A stretch of 64,000 nt of DNA, taken from an uncultured Alphaproteobacteria bacterium. Lineage in GTDB: Bacteria > Pseudomonadota > Alphaproteobacteria > Caulobacterales > Caulobacteraceae. Positions within the stretch are counted from its first letter, which is position 1. Every line of letters starts with the position of its first letter. The stretch lies in assembly GCA_937920085.1 (NCBI GenBank), contig CALETE010000081.1, forward strand, positions 167,740 to 231,739, given 5' to 3'. Under the pieces are notes generated by a model. The model saw only the letters and a program-made list of their open reading frames with translations. It ran no database searches and was not told where the DNA came from. The translations under genes and the position numbers were made by a program. This document shows, piece by piece, positions 16,566-24,313 of this stretch.

Positions 16566-18287
16566 ATGCACGATCTCATCATTCGCAACGGAACCCTCGT
16601 TGACGGTACCGGCGCCCCGCCTGTGCGCGGCGACATCGCCATTGACGGCGATCGCATTGTTCAGGTCGGTACTGTCACCGGCTCAGCCCGGAAAGAGATC
16701 GACGCCCAGGGCATGGTCGTCACCCCCGGCTGGGTGGACATCCACACCCACTATGATGGTCAGGCCACCTGGGATCCCTTGCTGGCCCCCTCCAGCTGGC
16801 ATGGGGTCACAACGGCAATCATGGGCAATTGCGGGGTCGGCTTTGCCCCCGTCCGCCCGCAGGACCACAACTTCCTGATCGAGCTGATGGAGGGCGTCGA
16901 AGATATTCCCGGCGCCGCCCTGGCCGAAGGCATTGACTGGCAGTGGGAGCGGTTCCCCGAATATCTCGATGCCTTGGAATCCAAGAAGCGGGCCATAGAC
17001 GTCGGCGTGCACGTGCCCCATGGCGCGGTCCGGGCCTATGTCCTCGGCGACCGCTGCAACACCGACTATGCCCCCAATGCCGACGAGATCGCCGAAATGG
17101 CTGAGCATGTCCGCGAGGGCGTCATGGCCGGGGCCCTGGGCTTCTCCACCTCCCGCACCCTTCTGCACAAGGACAAGCAGGGCGTCCACGTCCCTGGCAC
17201 CTTTGCTGGATCCGACGAAATGCTGGCCCTGGGCCTGGCCATGAAGGGCCTGAACCATGGCGTCTTCGAGATGGTGTCTGACCATCTGGGCGACGATGAC
17301 GAATGGGCCTGGGTGAAGTCATTTGCCCAGGAGACTGGTCTGCCCGTCACCCTGGTGGCCACCTCTGCCGGCGCCTATGAAGGCAACAAGATGTACAACA
17401 TCGCCGAGGAGTCCCGGCAGCAGGGCATGGACATCCGGCCCCAGATCGCTGGCCGCCCCACCGGGGTCCTGCACGGCCTGCAGTCCAACTTCCACGTCTT
17501 TGTGGGCCATCCGACCTACGCCAAGGCGGTCGCCCCTCTGGATCTCGAAGGTCGGGTTGCGGCCCTCAAGCGCCCTGACATTCGCGCCGCTATTCTGGGC
17601 GAAGACAGCCTGATCCGTTCAGCCATTATGGGCTCGGACATGACGGAGTTCCTGTTCCGCATCTTCCCCCTGGGCGACAACCCAAACTATGAGCCGGACC
17701 GCGAGGCCAGCGTCTCGGGCATGGCGGCCGCCGCCGGGGTCACTCCGCTGGAAATGATGTACGACCTGCTGATCCGCGAGGACGGCAAGGAGCTGTTTTA
17801 CCAACCCCTGGGTGGCTACAACACCTACAACTTCGACTTCTTCCGCAAGAACATGCAGCATCCCAATGTGCTGTTTGGCCTGTCAGACGGTGGTGCCCAC
17901 TGCGGGGTCATTGCCGATGCGGGCATGCCCACCTTCATCCTTACCTATTGGGCCAGGGACCGGGTCAAGGGCGAGCGGTTCCCCCTGGAATTCCTGGTGC
18001 GCAAGCTGACCAGCGATACCGCCCGGGCCTATGGCCTCAACGACCGGGGCGAGCTGAAGCCCGGCATGCTGGCCGACATCAACATCATCGACTTCGAGCG
18101 CCTGCGCCTTTTCCGGCCCGAGGCGGTCCACGACCTGCCCGCCGGGGGCAAGCGCCTGGTCCAGCGGGTGGAGGGCTATCGCTATACGGTGAAGTCGGGG
18201 GAAGTAACCTTCGATGATGGAGAATTCACCGGTGCCCTGCCCGGAACCCTGGTGCGCGGAGGTCGGGAGGCGAGAATTCTCGCCTAA
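16566..18287 (+). CDS. D-aminoacylase-like amidohydrolase
   Basis: A 573-residue zinc amidohydrolase of the amidohydrolase-3/N-acyl-D-amino-acid deacylase group. The metal-site start is VTPGWVDIHTHYDGQATWDP, and later blocks include TTAIMGNCGVGFAP, GALGFSTSRT, SDGGAHCGVIADAGMP, LTSDTARAYGLNDRGELKPGMLADINI and YRYTVKSGE near the end. It should cleave an amide bond, but the substrate in this group varies widely and many members are misnamed. It is preceded by a GGGAGG ribosome-binding site. An 18-bp perfect palindrome covers its last codons and a strong terminator follows. It is upstream of, but separated from, an acyl-CoA dehydrogenase gene. Confidence 0.85.
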   Translation: MHDLIIRNGTLVDGTGAPPVRGDIAIDGDRIVQVGTVTGSARKEIDAQGMVVTPGWVDIHTHYDGQATWDPLLAPSSWHGVTTAIMGNCGVGFAPVRPQDHNFLIELMEGVEDIPGAALAEGIDWQWERFPEYLDALESKKRAIDVGVHVPHGAVRAYVLGDRCNTDYAPNADEIAEMAEHVREGVMAGALGFSTSRTLLHKDKQGVHVPGTFAGSDEMLALGLAMKGLNHGVFEMVSDHLGDDDEWAWVKSFAQETGLPVTLVATSAGAYEGNKMYNIAEESRQQGMDIRPQIAGRPTGVLHGLQSNFHVFVGHPTYAKAVAPLDLEGRVAALKRPDIRAAILGEDSLIRSAIMGSDMTEFLFRIFPLGDNPNYEPDREASVSGMAAAAGVTPLEMMYDLLIREDGKELFYQPLGGYNTYNFDFFRKNMQHPNVLFGLSDGGAHCGVIADAGMPTFILTYWARDRVKGERFPLEFLVRKLTSDTARAYGLNDRGELKPGMLADINIIDFERLRLFRPEAVHDLPAGGKRLVQRVEGYRYTVKSGEVTFDDGEFTGALPGTLVRGGREARILA

Positions 18288-18295
18288 AGTGACAC

Positions 18296-18343
18296 GGAGC
18301 CCTTTTTCATTCGACATTTGTCTAATGAGGCAAAAAGGGCTCC
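18296..18343. terminator. Long hairpin terminator
   Basis: A 12-bp perfect inverted repeat (GGAGCCCTTTTT at 18296 with AAAAAGGGCTCC at 18332) encloses a smaller hairpin (CATT and GAC pairing with GTC and AATG around ATTT). It ends the amidohydrolase transcript and, because of its A- and T-runs, could act in both directions. Confidence 0.75.
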
Positions 18344-18359
18344 AATTTAATAAGTTAGG

Positions 18360-18403
18360 TCATGTTTCGATCCGATAACCGGTTTCCACTTATCGGAACA
18401 TGA
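18360..18403. repeat. REP-like palindromic intergenic element
   Basis: An imperfect palindrome: left arm TCATGTT + TCGAT bulge + CCGATAA, loop CCGGTTTCCAC, right arm TTATCGG + AACATGA. The arms pair over 14 bp. The core 'ataaccggtttccacttatcgg' type is one I recall as a dispersed intergenic palindrome in alphaproteobacteria. Only one full copy is seen in this window. Confidence 0.5.
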
Positions 18404-18484
18404 CCTTGCGTCGGGCTTGTGGCGCGCGCTGCGAGCCTTATTGTATCAACAAACGACCCATTCGAGACCACCGGAGAGACCCAC

Positions 18485-19696
18485 ATGGCGGATTTTGGCG
18501 GCGACATGAACCTGGAAACCTTCCGCACGGAAGCCCGTGACTGGCTGGAAGCCAACTTCCCCCAGTCCCTGCGCAGTAAGCAGGGTCTCGCCCTGGCCAT
18601 GATGGACGGCCCCGCCCCCACCGGCGATCTGGGCCAATGGAAGGCCGCCATGGGTGCCAAGGGTTGGGGCACCCCCACCTGGCCAGCGCAATATGGCGGC
18701 GGCGGTTTGTCCCAGGCCCAGGCCCGGGTTCTACAGCAGGAAATGGCCGCCATCGGCGCCTTCAACCCGCTGATGGCCGGAATGGGCGTCACCATGATTG
18801 GCCCGACCATCATGGACTATGGCACCGAAGAGCAGAAGCAGACCCACATCCCGCGCATCTGCCGCGGCGAAGTGCGCTGGTGCGTTGGCTATTCCGAGCC
18901 GGGCGCGGGATCTGACCTTGCCTCTCTGCAAATGCGCTGCGTTGACCATGGGGATCACTGGCAGATTGACGGCCAGAAGATCTGGACCTCCGGCGCCCAG
19001 TATTCCGACTGGTGCGGTGCCCTGGTCCGCACCGACCCGACGGCCAAGAAGCATGAGGGCATCAGCTTCATCCTGATCGACATGCATCAGGACGCCATCG
19101 AAACCCGGCCGATCGAGCTGATCGCCGGTGCCTCGCCCTTCTGCGAAACCTTCTTCACCGAGGCCACCGCCCCCAAGGACGCCCTGCTGGGCGAGCTGAA
19201 CCATGGCTGGAGCGTGGGCAAGCGCCTGCTGCAGCACGAGCGCGCCAGCCAGACCGGCGTCTCCATGGGCGGCAAGTCCACCCCCCTCCAGGACATTGCC
19301 CGCAAGTACCTGGGGGTTGATGAGGCCGGCCGCATTGCCGACGCCGACCTGCGCACCCGCCTGACCCAACACCTGATGGACGCCAAGATCCACGGCCTGA
19401 CCCTGGCCCGCGCGGTCGCCGAGGCCAAGGGCAATTCCAGCCCCAGCAACGCCGCCTCGGTCCTCAAGAACAGCGCCACAAACGTCTCGCAAACCCGCGC
19501 CGAACTGACCCTGGAAATCATGGGTGGTCAGGGGCTGGGCTGGGAAGGCGACGCCTTCGAAAAGGAAGAGATCGAAGCCGTCCGCGGCTGGCTCAGCGGC
19601 AAGGCCATGTCCATCTATGGCGGCTCGGCTGAGATCCAGAACAACATCATCTCCAAGCGGATCCTGGGCCTGCCGGACACGACGCAGTCGACCTGA
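18485..19696 (+). CDS. Acyl-CoA dehydrogenase
   Basis: A 403-residue flavoenzyme that introduces a double bond into an acyl-CoA, passing electrons to electron-transfer flavoprotein. Visible blocks are WGTPTWPAQYGGGGLS (N-terminal helical domain), CVGYSEPGAGSDLASLQ (FAD and substrate site), WQIDGQKIWTSGAQYSDW, and the C-terminal LEIMGGQGLGWEGD with the likely catalytic Glu, then IYGGSAEIQNNIISKRILGLP. The ATG at 18485 has GGAGAG about 7 bases upstream; a longer in-frame start at 18419 adds an unconserved tail. The length and the MGVTMIGPTI block fit the class acting on larger or branched acyl-CoAs. The specific substrate is unknown. A parS-like site follows the gene. Confidence 0.93.
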   Translation: MADFGGDMNLETFRTEARDWLEANFPQSLRSKQGLALAMMDGPAPTGDLGQWKAAMGAKGWGTPTWPAQYGGGGLSQAQARVLQQEMAAIGAFNPLMAGMGVTMIGPTIMDYGTEEQKQTHIPRICRGEVRWCVGYSEPGAGSDLASLQMRCVDHGDHWQIDGQKIWTSGAQYSDWCGALVRTDPTAKKHEGISFILIDMHQDAIETRPIELIAGASPFCETFFTEATAPKDALLGELNHGWSVGKRLLQHERASQTGVSMGGKSTPLQDIARKYLGVDEAGRIADADLRTRLTQHLMDAKIHGLTLARAVAEAKGNSSPSNAASVLKNSATNVSQTRAELTLEIMGGQGLGWEGDAFEKEEIEAVRGWLSGKAMSIYGGSAEIQNNIISKRILGLPDTTQST

Positions 19697-19743
19697 GGGG
19701 GTTGACGGCTCGCTCTAGGGGTCAGTGCATTTTGTTCTTGTTT

Positions 19744-19759
19744 TGTTTCACGTGAAACA
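19744..19759. promoter_or_regulatory. parS-like ParB-binding site
   Basis: TGTTTCACGTGAAACA at 19744-19759 is a perfect 16-bp palindrome identical to the general bacterial parS form, the centromere bound by ParB. It lies in the 107 bases between the acyl-CoA dehydrogenase and a decayed DUF2442 gene. No parA or parB gene is in the window, and no second copy was seen. Confidence 0.8.
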
Positions 19760-19803
19760 GGCATAGGTACAAGGCGATAGATCTTTCGGTGGGAGACGTT
19801 TGC

Positions 19804-20083
19804 ATGGGTGACGCAGGTCTGCTCGAACTTCAGAGCTCCATTTTCCGCGCCGCCGAAGGCCGCGAAGACCGAACCCAGGGCTAGCTGCGCCCACTATGAC
19901 CCGCAAACCGGGCGTGTAGAAGTTGACCTCACCAATGGCTGCGCCTTCGCCTTTCCGCCCAGGCTGGTTCAGGGGCTGAAAGGCGCCGCCGACGTGGACA
20001 TCTCCATCCCAGGGCTGATGATGGGGAAGTTCGGGGATCGCGCCGACGCCGCCAAGAGCGGACGGCCTCGAAAGCCGGGGTAG
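19804..20083 (+). pseudogene. Decayed DUF2442-type gene
   Basis: The ATG at 19804 has a GGGAG ribosome-binding site but its frame stops after about 26 codons. The DUF2442 signature lies in the +1 frame: YDPQTGRVEVDLTNGCAFAF, PPRLVQGLKGA, then directly ADVDISIPGLMMGKFG and a closing GRPRKPG. In intact relatives about 20 residues (ending in a GLHWP-type stretch) separate the QGL and DISIPGL blocks, and another 20-30 residues separate FG and GRPRK; both seem deleted here. I therefore call it a pseudogene with one frameshift and two deletions. DUF2442 proteins are often toxin-antitoxin or mobile-region passengers. The family comparison is from memory. Confidence 0.6.
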
Positions 20084-20359
20084 GTATTGGGCGGCGCAGG
20101 CGACTAGTCGAGGTCAGTGCCCTAGATGCCGTGCAGACATTGGCAGCCGCAACAGGTGTTGGGTAATGCTGGGTCTGTCACCTTCTTCGCCACGCATTCG
20201 GTGAGTTCCAACTCTACTTTAATTGGTCCTCTACCGCGTATAATCATGGTTTCGCAGCAAATTTGCCCGCAATTCGTGGCTAGACCACAACTCACGATTA
20301 TAAGGATTTTAACTTAGAGATCCTATTCGAAGGGCCAGTTATCAAAACTTGGTTCGGCC
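20084..20359. other. AT-richer leader region upstream of Tad-like operon
   Basis: No convincing gene is seen in these 276 bases. The part from about 20200 is clearly richer in A/T than its surroundings. It holds two 7-bp arms (TATAATC near 20258 and GATTATA near 20296) around a small GTGG/CCAC hairpin. It probably contains the promoter of the following operon. Confidence 0.4.
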
Positions 20360-22312
20360 GTGCTGTTGTGGGTTAAAAATTGGCTTGGCTCCAACCGGGG
20401 CAATGTCAGCGTCATTTTTGCCATTGCCCTGCCCGTGATCATCGGTGCTGCGGGTCTTGCCGTCGAATTCAGTGAAGCCAAGCTATTTCAAAGCCAAAAC
20501 CAGAGGGTCGCTGACCTGGCGGCCTATGCCGCGGCCCTGAATTACAGCAGCAGCCAGTCGATCACATCGGCTGGCCAAGCCGCCACCTCGGTTGTGGCGC
20601 TCAATAATCTGTCAGATGCCGTTGCGAATACGACGCTGGTAACATCGCCGAGCGGCAGCGGAAATTCGGCGATCTCTGTCAAGCTATCCAGACGACAGTC
20701 CTTTGCCCTGGCCCAGAACCTTTTTGGCCACTCATCGCTCAGCGTGACGGCGACATCCATTGCAGAGATCGCCAGTTCATCAGGCTGTATCACGGCCCTG
20801 GATCACGCAGGCGCGGGCATCAAGCTGAGCGGTGGCACGCGGCTGAATGCGCCAGGCTGCACCGTCGCGTCGAATGGCGCCATTGATGCGCCCTGCGGCA
20901 CCGCCATCGTCGCCAAGAAACTAGACTACGATTCAGATACGCCGCCGTCCAAAGCCTGCAACAACCTGAAAACATCGGACGATGACGATGTCACAATGGC
21001 AAAGGTCGAAACCGAGGATCCGCATTCTGGGGATGCGGCCATTGCCAACGCGGCAGGTCGCCTGACACAGGTGAACCTGCTAGCCGCCCCCAGCACGGCA
21101 AGTTTCAGCACGGGTAGCGACATCGAATTCGGCTGGAATCCTTCACTGACCATGGCGCAAGCCACCGCGGACGGGTGTGTGGCGTCATGGGACGGCGGCA
21201 CAACGACCTGGACCCTGACCTGTAGCGGTCTCTCCAGCTATAATTTTGGTGCCCTGACCGTCGGTGGTGGCGTTCGTTTGAACTTCAACACCACCGCCCC
21301 GCCCACCATGACCTATAATTTCAAGGGCCCGATTACCGTAAACAGCGCGACGGCAAATTTCGCCGCCGGCAACTATAATATGTCGAAGGGCATCGTAAAT
21401 TCCGGATCGGCACAGACCAGCTTTGGTGCTGGGAATTACAGTATCGGGCCTGGACAGTTATCCAGGGGAACCTGTGGCGGCGGGGTCGCCTACAGCATCT
21501 GTAATGCATACCGCTTGGAATTTGCAGGCCCCAGCGTGTTCAATATTGCATCCGGCATCTTTAACGGCGGTGGATCGAGACTTGTTTTAGGAAGCGGCAT
21601 TGGCAACAGCTTCCGGGTAGGTGCCGACAGCAATGGCAATGCGCTTTACGGCGGGGGTGGCGCATACACGGAATTTGGCGATGCGACCGGCAATGGCAAC
21701 GTCTTCCAGTTCTCCGGGGACTTCAACGTCAAATCTGGCGGTGGGAGTTGCGTCATCCTAGGGGCTGCCGCCCAGCACGATATCAAGGGCTATGTTTCCA
21801 GCGCGGGGGGAACCCTACTGGGTGCCGGTGCCTATACGGTGAAGGACTATGTCGCCTTTGGGGAGACCAATGGCGGCGACGCGAACTGTGATGGCGTGAG
21901 TGTCGGGGTCTACGGGGTCGAGGTTACGCTGGTGGTTGGCGGAGCCTCTGCGCCGACAACAGGAAGCTGTGTTGGCAACGCCTTCTGCCTTGCGCAGGGC
22001 TATCGCAATGTGAGCATCACCGCCCCCACCTCCGGCACGACGAGGGGGCTGGTGGTCATTGGCCCGCAATCTGCGGCAAACCGTCGTGGTGCGAATTTCA
22101 CCGATGGCGCAGAGAACACGGCCCTTTCCGGCACGCTCTATTTTCCTAATGGCCCCATAAGCCTGTCTGGCGGCGCCAGTCTGGGCGGGGGGAACGGCCA
22201 ATGCCTGGAAATCATTGGCTCTGAAATCAGTATGGCAGGTGGCTCAACAGCGGCCTCAAACTGCAGTGCAATCGGCGGATATTCGAAACCTTCAGTTAGA
22301 TTGGTTCAGTGA
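20360..22312 (+). CDS. TadG-like protein with long beta-solenoid-like C-terminus
   Basis: A 650-residue envelope protein. The N-terminus is the TadE/TadG type: SNRGNVSVIFAIALPVIIG is a pilin-like membrane helix, followed by KLFQSQNQRVADLAAYAAAL. Residues from about 140 on are rich in Gly, Asn, Ser and Thr with many short repeats (ANFAAGNYNMSKG, SFGAGNYSIGPG, RLVLGSGIGNSFRVGADSNG), as in right-handed beta-helix surface proteins. Several cysteines are scattered in this part. It starts at GTG 20360 without a clear Shine-Dalgarno. It is the first of three genes whose ends overlap. No von Willebrand or MIDAS motif was seen, unlike classical TadG. The function is probably surface attachment or pilus assembly. 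Confidence 0.75.
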   Translation: MLLWVKNWLGSNRGNVSVIFAIALPVIIGAAGLAVEFSEAKLFQSQNQRVADLAAYAAALNYSSSQSITSAGQAATSVVALNNLSDAVANTTLVTSPSGSGNSAISVKLSRRQSFALAQNLFGHSSLSVTATSIAEIASSSGCITALDHAGAGIKLSGGTRLNAPGCTVASNGAIDAPCGTAIVAKKLDYDSDTPPSKACNNLKTSDDDDVTMAKVETEDPHSGDAAIANAAGRLTQVNLLAAPSTASFSTGSDIEFGWNPSLTMAQATADGCVASWDGGTTTWTLTCSGLSSYNFGALTVGGGVRLNFNTTAPPTMTYNFKGPITVNSATANFAAGNYNMSKGIVNSGSAQTSFGAGNYSIGPGQLSRGTCGGGVAYSICNAYRLEFAGPSVFNIASGIFNGGGSRLVLGSGIGNSFRVGADSNGNALYGGGGAYTEFGDATGNGNVFQFSGDFNVKSGGGSCVILGAAAQHDIKGYVSSAGGTLLGAGAYTVKDYVAFGETNGGDANCDGVSVGVYGVEVTLVVGGASAPTTGSCVGNAFCLAQGYRNVSITAPTSGTTRGLVVIGPQSAANRRGANFTDGAENTALSGTLYFPNGPISLSGGASLGGGNGQCLEIIGSEISMAGGSTAASNCSAIGGYSKPSVRLVQ

Positions 22313-22878
22313 TGAAGCGCATTAAAATCCGACTGAATTCATTTCGTGATAATACTCAAGGCATTGCGGCGCTTGAATTTGCCATCACTGTTCCTGTTCT
22401 ATTTCTAATCGTTGCAGCCACCTGCAATTTTGGCTCTGTACTTTACGCCAAATACAGCATGGAAAAATCACTCTCTGCAGCATCAAGCTACACGCTGATC
22501 AATTCCGGATTGGTTGCATCTGCAACTTCTGACGACTTAGCACTGAATTTGGCAACCCTTGTCGCCAATATGAGCAATAACTCAGTGACCGCTGAAGTCT
22601 TGGTCAACAATGGCTCTGCCGCTACAAAAAATTCGAATGGAACGGTCAGCACCTCAGGTACGGCCAGCCTTGCTGACAGTTGCTATTGTCCGACGGCGTC
22701 GGGGGGTAGCTTGACCTGGGGATCTTCAAAAACCTGCGGCGGCGCTTGCCCAGATGGAAGCACTGCAGGCCGGTTTGTCCAAATCAAGATCACCACCGCC
22801 TATTCTCCCCTCATTCTCATAACGGGTATGTCCAGCAGCTCTTCGATCAAGAGCACGACCCTGGTGAGAACCCTGTGA
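22312..22878 (+). CDS. TadE-like pilus-assembly protein
   Basis: A 188-residue protein with one N-terminal membrane helix: TQGIAALEFAITVPVLFLIV, the TadE consensus with the conserved Glu after AAL. The exported part is Ser/Thr/Asn-rich and carries two short cysteine groups (DSCYCPT and KTCGGAC). The ATG at 22312 overlaps the TGA of the previous gene (TGATG), and its own TGA overlaps the next start, so the three genes are translationally coupled. It lacks other Tad machinery nearby. The likely role is as a minor pseudopilin, from the family. Confidence 0.82.
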   Translation: MKRIKIRLNSFRDNTQGIAALEFAITVPVLFLIVAATCNFGSVLYAKYSMEKSLSAASSYTLINSGLVASATSDDLALNLATLVANMSNNSVTAEVLVNNGSAATKNSNGTVSTSGTASLADSCYCPTASGGSLTWGSSKTCGGACPDGSTAGRFVQIKITTAYSPLILITGMSSSSSIKSTTLVRTL

Positions 22879-23312
22879 GGCGGAGGTCAACCAAGGATCT
22901 CCGGAACGACCAAGGCGGTGCCACGGCGGTGGAATTTTCGCTGGTAGCCCTGCCCTTCCTTCTCCTGCTGTTGGGCAGTATCGAGTTCTCCCGACTCATC
23001 TGGACCCAGAACGTCCTTCAGCAAGTCGCACTTTCTGGCGTCCGATGCATGGCGCTTAGCTCAGCCAGCTGCGCGAGCTCTGGTGCCTATGATGCATCCA
23101 TGACCATGGCCGTGATTGAAAGCGACGCCCAGAAGATGGGTGTCACCCTAAAGAATTCCGATATTGTGCTCAATAATTCAACGACATGTGGTGGCGTTGC
23201 GGGATTTTCCTCTGTGACTCTGAATTACACATTTGAAAGCCCGGTTCCGCTGCTTCCCATGCTTTCAAGCCGTGTCATGAAGACAAGCGCCTGTTTTCCA
23301 AACCAAAGTTAG
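22875..23312 (+). CDS. TadE-like pilus-assembly protein
   Basis: A 145-residue protein of the same type as its upstream neighbour. The membrane segment is GGATAVEFSLVALPFLLLLL, with the TadE Glu in place, followed by GSIEFSRLIWTQNVLQQVAL. The C-terminal domain is short and has three cysteines in its later part. It starts at GTG 22875, which overlaps the preceding stop (GTGA); no ATG is available in this position. It ends the operon. About 100 bases of non-coding sequence separate it from the convergent HicB gene. Confidence 0.82.
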   Translation: MRRRSTKDLRNDQGGATAVEFSLVALPFLLLLLGSIEFSRLIWTQNVLQQVALSGVRCMALSSASCASSGAYDASMTMAVIESDAQKMGVTLKNSDIVLNNSTTCGGVAGFSSVTLNYTFESPVPLLPMLSSRVMKTSACFPNQS

Positions 23313-23415
23313 GCGAGGAAGTAGGCTGCAGGAGGTCCGGTGACAGGTCCAATATTCCTCAGAATTACGGCTTCAACGCAGGGAACATTTCATCCCGCGA
23401 TCACGGCCATACCCC

Positions 23416-23805
23416 CTACGCCGCAATAGCCTGCCGCGCCGCCTTCACCAGAAAGCCCGACCGCGTGTAGCCGTGCGCCTCGGCATAGGCGTCGATAAGG
23501 TTCAGAGCGTCCTGGGGAATGGTGATGTTCACCCGGACGGCTTTGGTATTCACCTCAGCCTTGATCAGAATGGCCACGCCGTCGCGATTGTCCGGGTCGC
23601 TCATCACCGCTTCGAGGTCGGATGGATCGGGAATGGTCAGGCCATCCTCCACCATGCCTTCAATATGAAAGGCCAGGGCCTCGGCGCCCATGTCCCGGGC
23701 TTCATCCAAGGTAGACCCCGCGCTGATGCAGCCGGGAAAATCCGGAAATGAAACGCCGTAGTCGCTGTCGACGTCCTTGTGGATGAGCGCAATATAGTGG
23801 GTCAT
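23416..23805 (-). CDS. hicB: HicB-type antitoxin
   Basis: A 129-residue antitoxin. The N-terminal half is the degenerate RNase-H-like HicB domain: YIALIHKDVDSDYGVSFPDF followed by PGCISAGSTLDEA. The C-terminal VRVNITIPQDALNLIDAYAE forms a ribbon-helix-helix DNA-binding domain, so the protein should both neutralise HicA and repress its own promoter. It follows the hicA gene with a 3-base gap on the same strand, the usual toxin-first order. Candidate operators lie upstream of hicA. Confidence 0.93.
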   Translation of the reverse strand: MTHYIALIHKDVDSDYGVSFPDFPGCISAGSTLDEARDMGAEALAFHIEGMVEDGLTIPDPSDLEAVMSDPDNRDGVAILIKAEVNTKAVRVNITIPQDALNLIDAYAEAHGYTRSGFLVKAARQAIAA

Positions 23806-23808
23806 GTC

Positions 23809-23997
23809 TTACCTCAGCTTCAGTCCGGACTGCTTTTCAATGGACCGCAGGGTTCCGGTTTGAATGTCCTTTTTCGGGTGGGGCACGGTCACGCGGCCTG
23901 ATCTTATCGGATGCTTGAACTGACAATGCGATCCCTTTTGGGCGACCTGGAACCACCCGTCCGCCTCCAGCGCCTTGATGATGTCCCGGCCGTTCAC
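23809..23997 (-). CDS. hicA: HicA-type mRNA interferase toxin
   Basis: A 62-residue toxin of the double-stranded-RNA-binding-like HicA family that cleaves mRNA. IIKALEADGWFQVAQKGSH contains the GW core, and SHCQFKHP holds the catalytic histidine of the GSHxxF motif; VTVPHPKKDIQTGTLRSI is the second family block. I start it at GTG 23997 because family members begin there and because a good promoter lies between this codon and an upstream in-frame ATG (24048). The predicted transcript start is within a base or two of the GTG, so the message may be leaderless. Confidence 0.9.
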   Translation of the reverse strand: MNGRDIIKALEADGWFQVAQKGSHCQFKHPIRSGRVTVPHPKKDIQTGTLRSIEKQSGLKLR

Positions 23998-23998
23998 A

Positions 23999-24058
23999 TG
24001 CGCACTTATGCGCACGATTGGCGTAAATGTCAAGATTTCAGTGTGCAATCATACACAC
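23999..24058 (-). promoter_or_regulatory. hicAB promoter with two operator-like repeats
   Basis: On the minus strand, TTGACA (24033-24028) is a perfect -35 box, 17 bases from CATAAG (24010-24005) as -10. ATGCGCAC occurs twice in a row (23999-24006 and 24009-24016), each with the palindrome TGCGCA, covering the -10. A second inverted repeat, GTGTGCAATCATACACAC, lies at 24041-24058 upstream of the -35. Both are good HicB operator candidates. Confidence 0.6.
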
Positions 24059-24082
24059 AGGTGTAGCCAATGGCGGCTGAGT

Positions 24083-24250
24083 TCACCCCTTCAAATCGGG
24101 ACGCGACACCAGAAAGGCTGCTTTTTCTGCCGGGGTCAGAACCTTGGCCTTGGTCTGGCGGGAGACCTTGGGGGTGGGCGGGGCGAAGGTTTTGGAACCC
24201 TGGGGGCTTCCGCCCTTAAGGTCGGACAGGCGCTTGGGCGGCGGTTTCAT
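24083..24250 (-). CDS. Small basic protein, 55 residues
   Basis: A short gene with ATG at 24250 and GGAGAGG just upstream. The protein starts MKPPPKRLSDLKGG and ends TPAEKAAFLVSRPDLKG; it is rich in Pro, Lys and Ser and has no membrane segment. It lies between the HicAB promoter and the GMC oxidoreductase gene on the same strand. I do not recognise a family. The good ribosome-binding site and the clean codon use favour a real gene, but no homolog check was possible. Confidence 0.5.
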   Translation of the reverse strand: MKPPPKRLSDLKGGSPQGSKTFAPPTPKVSRQTKAKVLTPAEKAAFLVSRPDLKG

Positions 24251-24313
24251 CGGCCTCTCCTGCGGGCTTGCCCGGCGAGCATTAGCCAGAGCATCGCCCT
24301 CATCGCAGAAATC

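Noticed and set aside
18731..19492. 253-codon open frame on the minus strand
   Set aside because: It is fully antisense to the acyl-CoA dehydrogenase; its Gly/Ala/Val/Leu composition is typical of a shadow frame in GC-rich DNA.
20126..20317. 63-codon open frame in the Tad leader
   Set aside because: No ribosome-binding site, mixed composition and location in AT-richer DNA make it unlikely to be a gene.
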